DNA of 17,248 bases, from contig CAYUMH010000095.1 of assembly GCA_964445775.1 (NCBI GenBank), forward strand, positions 1 to 17,248, written 5' to 3'. Positions within the stretch are counted from its first letter, which is position 1; every line of letters starts with the position of its first letter. This DNA comes from Terrimonas sp964445775. Its GTDB lineage: Bacteria > Bacteroidota > Bacteroidia > Chitinophagales > Chitinophagaceae. The position numbers and the translations under genes are program-made. The notes beneath the pieces are model-generated. The model saw only the letters and a list, made by a program, of their open reading frames with translations. It did no database searches and was not told the origin of the DNA. Positions 1-5,467 of this stretch are shown here, in pieces.

Positions 1-46
1 GCACAGTTGTCCCCTATTATGTTATAGCAATAAAACAGGTTGCTGG

Positions 47-379
47 TTAAAGCACAGGCGAACCCCGTGTGTCATAAAGAATAGTTGCAACAGCAGTTTT
101 GCAAGATTGATAAGGGCTGCTGTAAACCGGGAACTCAACCCGGTTGATGGAACTAACTACATCATCCGTAAAAAGATAGGTAGCATAAGCATGCGAACAG
201 ATATCGCAATAAGCCGCGGCAGCCTTGGTGATGACCTGCTGATGATCGTCGTTATTTACAATAACCGATGGTGTAACACACTCATGTGTATGCCATAAAC
301 GGGTGGGCAAAGCCACAAAGCTGTACAGCATGCATAAAGCAACACCAATAACAAAGCGATATTTTGTAAAAAAGGACAA
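47..379 (-). CDS. Small exported His/Cys-rich protein, possible metal-related function
   Basis: Function is not known. Read from a TTG codon at 379, the product is about 110 residues. It has a basic N-terminus (MSFFTKYR), a hydrophobic stretch of about 15 residues and a likely signal cleavage near ALPT, so it is probably exported. The mature part carries HTHEC (about residues 30-34), CDICSH (about 58-63), a further Cys (about 93) and an RGSPVL tail. That His/Cys spacing resembles small exported DUF2946-like proteins often found near metal transport genes; this is a resemblance only. The open frame extends back to a GTG at 448, but that codon lies against the T-tract of the upstream terminator and the frame would run through a strong palindrome with a -7 box, so a shorter start is preferred. 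An ATG at 331 is the alternative. The partner genes beyond the left edge are not visible. Confidence 0.6.
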   Translation of the reverse strand: MSFFTKYRFVIGVALCMLYSFVALPTRLWHTHECVTPSVIVNNDDHQQVITKAAAAYCDICSHAYATYLFTDDVVSSINRVEFPVYSSPYQSCKTAVATILYDTRGSPVL

Positions 380-416
380 TCTTATATTTGTAACAATGTT
401 GCAAATATAAGATTGT
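376..416 (-). promoter_or_regulatory. 41-base palindromic promoter/operator, Fur-family-like
   Basis: Arms of 15 bases (376-390 and 402-416) are perfectly complementary. The centre continues as a palindrome with a single mismatched pair (391/401). The middle 17 bases, TTGTAACAATGTTGCAA at 388-404, form an 8-1-8 dyad of the type bound by Fur-superfamily repressors. Each arm contains TATATTTG, a perfect match to the Bacteroidota -7 consensus TAnnTTTG; the minus-strand copy (409 to 402) would place transcription start near 395, just ahead of the small His/Cys-rich gene. No good -33 TTTG is seen. The repressor identity and metal are inferred from the dyad form and the His/Cys-rich product. Confidence 0.5.
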
Positions 417-448
417 TGCGTATATAAAAAAGAGAAATTTACGGGCAC

Positions 449-481
449 AAAAAAACATCGCCCCGGTAAGGAGCGATGTTT
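449..481 (-). terminator. Rho-independent terminator of the TPR lipoprotein gene
   Basis: Read on the minus strand, AAACATCGC pairs perfectly with GCGATGTTT (473-481 with 453-461), with an 11-base loop. It runs directly into a T-tract (A449-A455 on the plus strand). It lies 24 bases beyond the stop of the lipoprotein gene. Confidence 0.85.
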
Positions 482-504
482 CGTTTAATTGCTTACCAGT
501 ATGA

Positions 505-1641
505 TTAATACCGGGCGTTATAATAATCGCTGATGCCACAGGCAGTTTTATAGCGCAGTTCATTCATGATCGTGCGGATGATCTCGTCATTGGAAGGCGC
601 AAATTCCGGTCTTTGATTAATTAATTTCTTATCGTTATCACTTAAAGCCCTTTCATCACCGGTATAGGTAGTAATAGTGGTCATCCAGCGGTAATCACCG
701 GTAAAGGTATTGCTCCAGATGCGGCGGTTATGCTGATCCATAATAGAAGCCTGTAACAAACCATCTGCCTGCAATGTACGGGTAGTGGTGGTTACTTTTG
801 CCCTTACGGTAATATACTCGTAGGTAACGGAGTCTTTCTTATGAACGATCTCTTTGGCTACAATTTGTTTGCTTACCTCGCGGGTACTGCGCTGATCGCG
901 GTAACGGCCAATATTGATATCGCTGAACCGCATATCAACCGTATTATCAGCCACGGCATACGGATCGGCATTGTTGTGAAAAGCCAGGAACTGGCCGCGG
1001 TTATTCTGTTGTACATAACGTAACAGGTCGTAATCAAAAGCCTGGTAATCGTAACTGAAAGAGCTGTACTGGAAACCATAACGTACTACCGGCCTAATTA
1101 CCACATGGGTAAGGGCATTGGCATAGGCTTCGTCCATTTTTTGTTTAATAACAATATCATTGGGTTTTAAGCTCAGCGCTTTCTGAAATTCGTAATAAGC
1201 ATTTTTATACCCGGTTTTTGTTTGCTGGTTCATTAACGCATCCCCTCTCTGTTCACGGGCATTACCGGCCTGGTCTTTATAGGTAGTAATAAAGGAGGTA
1301 TAATCAGTTGGGTTTACCAACTGGTAAGCGGTTGGGTATTTTTTTATAGCATTGTATAAACGCTGCAGATCCTGGTATTCGCTGTATATTTTTTCGTAAC
1401 GCAGGTCCGACTGGCTTAACAGTTGCGCATTGATCCTTGTTTCATGATCTTCGATAGCGTATTGGTAAGCATTTAAAATAATATCCTGCAGGGCGGCATC
1501 ATTCGGCTTTTTAGCCAGTTCTTTGGCGGCAAGCGATACAGCCTGCTCGTACTGCCCTTTGGCGTACATTTTTTTGGCAGTTTTGCAGGAGTATAAGGTA
1601 GTTACAGCTAAAAGTATGATTAAGTAAAGTTTTGCTTTCAT
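505..1641 (-). CDS. TPR-containing lipoprotein of unknown function
   Basis: The 378-residue product begins with a short basic N-terminus, a hydrophobic stretch and a lipobox (LYSC, Cys19), so it should be lipidated and anchored facing the periplasm or surface. Two tetratricopeptide-like stretches can be read. One is at about residues 26-62 (GQYEQAVSLAAKELAKKPND), and the other at about 133-177 contains AYYEFQKALSLKPND. The C-terminal half is rich in Tyr/Thr/Arg and predicted beta strands, with no family I recognise. TPRs mediate protein-protein contacts, so a scaffold or envelope-assembly role is plausible but unproven. The gene is monocistronic by its own promoter (1703-1710) and terminator (449-481). 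The ATG at 1641 is supported by the signal peptide that follows it directly. Confidence 0.85.
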   Translation of the reverse strand: MKAKLYLIILLAVTTLYSCKTAKKMYAKGQYEQAVSLAAKELAKKPNDAALQDIILNAYQYAIEDHETRINAQLLSQSDLRYEKIYSEYQDLQRLYNAIKKYPTAYQLVNPTDYTSFITTYKDQAGNAREQRGDALMNQQTKTGYKNAYYEFQKALSLKPNDIVIKQKMDEAYANALTHVVIRPVVRYGFQYSSFSYDYQAFDYDLLRYVQQNNRGQFLAFHNNADPYAVADNTVDMRFSDINIGRYRDQRSTREVSKQIVAKEIVHKKDSVTYEYITVRAKVTTTTRTLQADGLLQASIMDQHNRRIWSNTFTGDYRWMTTITTYTGDERALSDNDKKLINQRPEFAPSNDEIIRTIMNELRYKTACGISDYYNARY

Positions 1642-1702
1642 ACGCGTTCTTTATTGTATGACTGTTTAGGGGCTTTAAAAATTACAGGTAATTAACGAAT
1701 TA

Positions 1703-1710
1703 CAAATCTA
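1703..1710 (-). promoter_or_regulatory. Bacteroidota -7 promoter element for the TPR lipoprotein gene
   Basis: The minus strand reads TAGATTTG, an exact TAnnTTTG match, placing transcription start near 1695 and giving a leader of about 54 bases. No TTTG is seen at the expected -33 spacing, so support rests on one element and its position. Confidence 0.4.
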
Positions 1711-1776
1711 TTAACATAATGGCATTACTACACTATATGCCCGGCAATTGTTATTAACTTCTCAGCTTATTCCCCG

Positions 1777-1800
1777 CAGAGTCTCCCGCAGGGGACTCTG
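1777..1800. other. Strong intergenic hairpin (10-bp stem, CGCA loop)
   Basis: CAGAGTCTCC and GGGGACTCTG (one T-G wobble when read as RNA) close a four-base CGCA loop. No T-tract follows on either strand, so it is not an intrinsic terminator. It lies upstream of the lipoprotein promoter and beside a copy of the dispersed repeat. It could be a REP-like palindrome or a protein-binding site; function unknown. Confidence 0.5.
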
Positions 1801-1869
1801 TGTTGCTAAATAAACCTGACCGTGAATGTAAAGAACTCAAAACAGTTTAATAGCGGAAAAACTATTGAG

Positions 1870-1947
1870 ATGTGCAACCCACCACAATACTGTGGGGGCA
1901 GGGTGCAAGGAACGATGCCGGTAGCATTACAGCCGGGTACAAAAAAC
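1870..1947 (-). repeat. Dispersed intergenic repeat, copy A
   Basis: This is one of three related copies in the window (others at 4422-4513 and 15384-15478). Copies A and B align without gaps over about 75 bases, with roughly one position in six different. The shared core includes CCCACCACAATACTGTGG, which can fold as CCACA-ATAC-TGTGG, and a GCAAGG(G/A)A(C/G)(C/G)ATGCC block. Read on the minus strand, copy A starts a few bases after the stop of the first alpha/beta hydrolase, right behind a TTGTTTTTTG run. No coding frame is conserved among the copies. Confidence 0.75.
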
Positions 1948-1950
1948 AAT

Positions 1951-2742
1951 TTACTCATGCTTTAAAATATCGCGGATAAAATTGTGGTATTCATTAAACT
2001 TAGGCAGGTTATTATGCCCGCCACCGTGAATACGTATGAGGGTAATTTTTTTAGGACGTATGGCCTGCAAACGCTCACTATGCCTGATGGGGATGAGGCG
2101 GTCCCTGGTGCCATGCAGGATATAGGTATGACAACTCACGCTGCGTATCCACAGGTCGGTACGCAGGTGATACCGCAACACATAACGTACAGGCAGTACC
2201 GGTAAAAAACGTTCCACCACTTTTTTAAAATTGTAATAGGGTGCATCCAGTATCAGGTAACGGGGCTTATTATCGCTGGCAATTTTTGTGGCAAAACCAC
2301 TGCCAATGCTGCGGCCATATACAATAATATGGTTTTCGGAATACTGCTCCGCCAGCCTTTCATACACAAACTGCATATCCTCCAGCATCTCTTTTTCATT
2401 ACGTTTACCGGTGCTTTTGCCAAAACCCCGGTAATCTACCAGTACCACATCATAATTATACCGGTAAAAATCGTTGGCATATTTAGCCCAGCCTTTAATA
2501 CTGCGGCTGTTGCCGTGAAAATAGAGGATCAACCCGTTAGGAGCGGTGCGGTAAAAGTGTAACCCATTGATACTAACACCTGGTTCAATATCAAAAAAAA
2601 GTTCTTTAAAAGGAGTATCGTATTTAAACTGGAAGTCCTTATCCAGTTTTTCAGGTTTAAAAATAAACCTGTCCTGCAAAAAAAATGCAAGAACGGAAAG
2701 TACCACAATGGCCAATAATATGTACCAGACAAGGACAGGCAA
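1951..2742 (-). CDS. Membrane-anchored alpha/beta hydrolase (paralogue 1)
   Basis: This is a serine hydrolase of the alpha/beta-hydrolase fold, of the N-terminally anchored Bem46/ABHD17-like type. Residues about 3-22 are a membrane segment. LYFHGN (about 74-78) provides the oxyanion region, GRSIGSG carries the nucleophile Ser145, GTRDRLIP carries Asp214 and GGHNN carries His243, so the triad is complete. Substrates in this family are esters or acyl groups; the actual one is unknown. The frame has no usable ATG: TTG at 2742 is the first ordinary start after an in-frame stop. A CTG at 2757 would add a basic LKRFC stretch that better matches the N-terminus of the paralogue at 4627-5427. The gene sits alone between a terminator on one side and repeat copy A on the other. 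Confidence 0.88.
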   Translation of the reverse strand: MPVLVWYILLAIVVLSVLAFFLQDRFIFKPEKLDKDFQFKYDTPFKELFFDIEPGVSINGLHFYRTAPNGLILYFHGNSRSIKGWAKYANDFYRYNYDVVLVDYRGFGKSTGKRNEKEMLEDMQFVYERLAEQYSENHIIVYGRSIGSGFATKIASDNKPRYLILDAPYYNFKKVVERFLPVLPVRYVLRYHLRTDLWIRSVSCHTYILHGTRDRLIPIRHSERLQAIRPKKITLIRIHGGGHNNLPKFNEYHNFIRDILKHE

Positions 2743-2807
2743 ACAAAAGCGTTTCAGCTAAGATAGGCTATTGTAGCTGTTTTACTATCAGCTGCTGCTT
2801 ATGGCAT

Positions 2808-2832
2808 AAAAAAAGCCACGGAAACCCGTGGC
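2808..2832 (-). terminator. Rho-independent terminator of the small secreted protein gene
   Basis: On the minus strand GCCACGG (2832-2826) pairs with CCGTGGC (2821-2815), with a 4-base loop, followed by seven Ts (2814-2808). It lies 24 bases beyond the stop of the gene at 2856-3263 and isolates it from the hydrolase gene downstream. Confidence 0.88.
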
Positions 2833-2855
2833 CTTGTACTAAAATTTTATACAAC

Positions 2856-3263
2856 TTATTTTATCTTATTGATAGATAAATCCTGTACGGTAGAAATGCT
2901 TTTAGTTATCTCGTAAATGCTTACTGCATTGCTTTTACGGTTAACCACTTCAAAGCGCAGGTCATTCTCTTCCACCTCAGCTGTGTTCAACTGGAACTTA
3001 CGGCTGATATTGGTACCTTTTACTTTTTCGGTATATAACACTTCACCGGCAGCATCTTTAATTACAATGCTGTACTCAGCTTCCTGTAAGTTATTTAAAT
3101 CCAGCTTATAAACAGGCTGGTTGTTTAAATTACCAATAAAGGTTAACTGAACTGGTTTTTCTTCGTTGTTGTTGTTTGCTAAAGCAGGAGTAGCAAAAGC
3201 TACGGTTACTAATGCAATGATTGCAAATGCCAGCGTACGGAAGTTTAATGTTTGTTTTTTCAT
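2856..3263 (-). CDS. Small secreted protein of unknown function
   Basis: The 135-residue product has a clear Sec signal peptide (basic MKKQTLNFR, hydrophobic core, ATPALA before NNNNEE, cleavage near residue 29). The mature part of about 105 residues alternates hydrophobic and polar residues (for example YSIVIKDAAGEVLYTEKVKG), as in a single beta-sandwich domain. No catalytic motif and no Cys are seen. Proteins of this look are common and mostly uncharacterised in Chitinophagaceae; a role as a periplasmic or surface accessory protein is a guess. It is monocistronic, with a terminator at 2808-2832 and a long upstream gap. The ATG start is fixed by the signal peptide. Confidence 0.82.
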   Translation of the reverse strand: MKKQTLNFRTLAFAIIALVTVAFATPALANNNNEEKPVQLTFIGNLNNQPVYKLDLNNLQEAEYSIVIKDAAGEVLYTEKVKGTNISRKFQLNTAEVEENDLRFEVVNRKSNAVSIYEITKSISTVQDLSINKIK

Positions 3264-3797
3264 GACTTTACTTTTAATAATTATAATAAGGGGCTATACT
3301 TTACTACGTTTCTGGGTCACAATCGCCGGGCGGCAAGCATTTGTTAGAAAAGATCACCTGTTTTTACCCTTCACCAGGTGTTATCTTGTTTGATGATGTA
3401 AAAGTAATACGGCAATGGTGGCGATAAAAACCAACTTACACCTGATTTTTGCGTGTTAAACACCTCCTTTTTTTAGCAAAACCCTTACTGGTGGCTGGTT
3501 TCAGAAAATAATTTTATAGATGTCCAACCGGAAAGGTTAAAATTATATTAACGAAAAAAAATCCGCCCACCCTGTAAACTTCTCCTTAAATAGATCAATA
3601 AACAATTATATATCAACTACTTATATCTTTTTAACATTACACTGTACAATATTACTTTGCTGATGTTAAAAAAAAATTACCTTCACCCGCTCATAAAGTA
3701 CCCGCTGACGGTGTTTTTTAAACCAAATGGCTTAAAATTTGTTATTTGAGAGCACCCTGTGGCAACACATCAATCATTTAAAAGTTAATCGCATAAT
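3264..3797. other. Long AT-rich intergenic region between divergent genes
   Basis: This gap of 534 bases lies between the divergent secreted-protein gene and the DsbA-like gene and must hold both promoters. No convincing small gene was found. An imperfect inverted repeat occurs at 3350-3387 (AAGAT-CACCTG against CAGGTG-TT-ATCTT, 14-base loop). A weak -7-like TTACTTTG at 3652-3659 (one mismatch to TAnnTTTG, TTTT instead of TTTG at -33) could serve the DsbA-like gene. The rest shows nothing I can name. Confidence 0.4.
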
Positions 3798-4367
3798 ATG
3801 GCACTTAAGAAGGAAATAGAAGAAATCATTGAGCCAAAAGATATTTTCGTTGGAAGTAAAACTGCCCCTGTAACCCTGATGGAATTTGGCGAATACGAAA
3901 GCGAAGAATGCGCTAAAGCCAATGAAGTGGTAAAACAGATCCTTGAGAACTACGATGGTAAAGTAAGATTTAACTTTCGTCATTTTCCCCAAACACGTAT
4001 ACACCAGCGCAGCCTGAAAGCCGGCGAAGCGGCTATTGCTGCAGCCCAGGAAGGTAAATTCTGGGAAATGCATAATGTATTATTTGAAAACCGCCGTAAC
4101 CTGGGCACTACCAGTTTAAAATTGCACTCCAAAGAAGCCGGTGTTAAAAGCAAAAACTTTTTAGATAACCTGGTAAATGGTGTGTTTGGCTGGCAGGTAC
4201 AGGACGACCTGAAAGAAGGTATTGACCGTGGTGTAAAAGAGATCCCGGCATTTTTTATCAATAACGAACCTTTAAAAGGTAAAGCCACTTATGCCAACAT
4301 TAGTGCGGCTATTGAGGAGGCATTGAAAAAAACAAAGAAAAAAGCGCCTGCTAAACAACGGGCATAA
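3798..4367 (+). CDS. DsbA/thioredoxin-fold protein with degenerate active site (SEEC)
   Basis: The 189-residue product matches the DsbA-like thioredoxin domain (Thioredoxin_4 type) also found fused to some NhaA antiporters. APVTLMEFGEYESEEC (23-38) is the active-site strand-helix, RHFPQTRIHQRSLKAGEAA (61-79) and GKFWEMHNVLFENRRNL (86-102) are the inserted helices, and EIPAFFINN (148-156) contains the cis-Pro (Pro150). The usual CPYC is replaced by S35-E36-E37-C38: the N-terminal nucleophilic Cys is lost and only the second Cys remains. No signal peptide is present, so it should be cytoplasmic. The tail KKTKKKAPAKQ is strongly basic. A canonical dithiol oxidoreductase role is therefore unlikely; a monothiol, chaperone-like or binding role is possible. 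It is followed by its own terminator. Confidence 0.88.
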   Translation: MALKKEIEEIIEPKDIFVGSKTAPVTLMEFGEYESEECAKANEVVKQILENYDGKVRFNFRHFPQTRIHQRSLKAGEAAIAAAQEGKFWEMHNVLFENRRNLGTTSLKLHSKEAGVKSKNFLDNLVNGVFGWQVQDDLKEGIDRGVKEIPAFFINNEPLKGKATYANISAAIEEALKKTKKKAPAKQRA

Positions 4368-4388
4368 TATATTATTACAGCAATATTG

Positions 4389-4421
4389 ATCCCGGCCTGT
4401 ACCAGTGCCGGGATTTTTTTT
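4389..4421 (+). terminator. Rho-independent terminator of the DsbA-like gene
   Basis: ATCCCGGC (4389-4396) pairs perfectly with GCCGGGAT (4407-4414). An inner CTG/CAG stem extends the hairpin. Eight Ts follow (4414-4421). It lies 21 bases after the stop codon. Confidence 0.92.
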
Positions 4422-4513
4422 GTTCCCGGCTGCGGTGCCGGCGGCATGGTCCCTTGCGCCCTGTCCCCACAGTATTGTGGTGGGTCGCACGCTTCAGCGG
4501 CAGGAATACTATT
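4422..4513 (+). repeat. Dispersed intergenic repeat, copy B
   Basis: This copy is in the opposite window orientation to copies A and C. It begins exactly at the end of the terminator T-tract. It shares CCCACAGTATTGTGGTGGG and the CCCGGCTG...GCCCTG block with copy A. Beyond the shared core it continues to resemble copy C (TTCA, four bases, CAGGAA, one base, AC), so the full element may be about 95 bases. Confidence 0.75.
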
Positions 4514-4531
4514 GGGCTTTTTTAATCCGGA

Positions 4532-4547
4532 CCGGCTGTGCAGCCGG
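4532..4547. other. Perfect 7-bp inverted repeat upstream of hydrolase 2
   Basis: CCGGCTG (4532-4538) and CAGCCGG (4541-4547) are separated by two bases. It lies between repeat copy B and the hydrolase promoter at 4600-4607. It could be an operator or another small palindromic repeat; no function can be assigned. Confidence 0.4.
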
Positions 4548-4599
4548 CAAAATCCTTTTCTTTTTCCAAATAAGCCATGCAATTCTCAAAACCGTCTGA

Positions 4600-4607
4600 T
4601 ACCTTTG
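4600..4607 (+). promoter_or_regulatory. Bacteroidota -7 promoter element for hydrolase 2
   Basis: TACCTTTG followed by C is an exact TAnnTTTG match. It predicts transcription start near 4613 and a leader of only about 14 bases before the ATG at 4627. The -33 position reads ATGC rather than TTTG. Confidence 0.55.
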
Positions 4608-4626
4608 CGCTTAAACCATTACGGGG

Positions 4627-5427
4627 ATGCGGAAAAAACTAAAGCGCTGGATCATTATATTGTTGTTTCTATATATCGCTATTGGCACTGCCTTGTATTT
4701 GTTACAGGAAAAACTGGTATTTAAACCTAAAGCGCTGCCCGCCAATCATGTATTTGCCTTTAAACAACCCTTTGAGGAAGTGAACCTGGCAGTAAATGCG
4801 CAAAAGAATATCAATATTATCAAATTCACCGTGGCCGACAGTGTACGCAAGGGACTGGTATTGTATTTTCACGGCAACCGCTCCAACATAGAACATTATG
4901 CCGACAGGGTAAGCGATTTTACCAATAACGGCTATGAACTGTGGATGGCCGATTACCCGGGTTTTGGCAAAAGTACGGGCACTATCTCCGAACAAACCCT
5001 GTACGATGATGCCATGATCCTGTATAAAATGGCCAGGGCACAATTCAATAAAGACAGTATTATAATATACGGCCGTTCCCTGGGCAGCGGCATTGCAGCC
5101 CAGCTGGCATCGGTAAGAGATTGTAAACAACTGGTGCTGGAAACGCCTTATTACAGCATGGACAGATTGATGAGCAATTACACTTTTATATACCCAATCA
5201 GCTGGATATCCGATTACCACCTACCCACCAATACCTACTTAAAAGAAGTGATTGCCCCGGTTACAGTTTTTCATGGTACCGATGATGGGCTGATACCCTA
5301 TCGTCATGCCAGACAACTGAAAGCCAGTCACCCCAACATAAACCTGGTTACCATTGAAAAAGGGGAGCACAATAACCTGAATACTTTTCCAATATACAAA
5401 CAAACCTTACAAACCATTTTACAATAA
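4627..5427 (+). CDS. Membrane-anchored alpha/beta hydrolase (paralogue 2)
   Basis: The 266-residue product is a paralogue of the hydrolase at 1951-2742. Both share the order membrane anchor, LQ(D/E)(R/K), FKP, (L)YFHGN, DY(R/P)GFGKSTG, YGRS(I/L)GSG, APYY/TPYY, HGT and (H/E)HNNL. It has a strongly basic N-terminus (MRKKLKR) before a membrane helix at about 8-26, so the catalytic domain probably faces the periplasm or lies on the inner-membrane surface. The triad is Ser151 (GRSLGSG), Asp220 (GTDD) and His248 (GEHNN). Esterase, thioesterase or lysophospholipase-like activity is expected from the fold; the substrate is unknown. A promoter lies just upstream. The barrel gene starts 40 bases after the stop with no terminator or promoter visible between, so the two are probably co-transcribed. 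Confidence 0.9.
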   Translation: MRKKLKRWIIILLFLYIAIGTALYLLQEKLVFKPKALPANHVFAFKQPFEEVNLAVNAQKNINIIKFTVADSVRKGLVLYFHGNRSNIEHYADRVSDFTNNGYELWMADYPGFGKSTGTISEQTLYDDAMILYKMARAQFNKDSIIIYGRSLGSGIAAQLASVRDCKQLVLETPYYSMDRLMSNYTFIYPISWISDYHLPTNTYLKEVIAPVTVFHGTDDGLIPYRHARQLKASHPNINLVTIEKGEHNNLNTFPIYKQTLQTILQ

Positions 5428-5467
5428 AATACTGCTTCACATTATATTCACGACCAAACCACCACGC

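Noticed and set aside
380..448. N-terminal extension of the His/Cys-rich protein to a GTG at 448
   Set aside because: It would start against the T-tract of the upstream terminator and translate through the palindromic promoter; the added residues resemble no signal peptide.
4386..4724. Open frames on both strands over the terminator and repeat copy B
   Set aside because: They read through an intrinsic terminator hairpin, repeat copy B and the start of the hydrolase gene; composition is unlike a protein.
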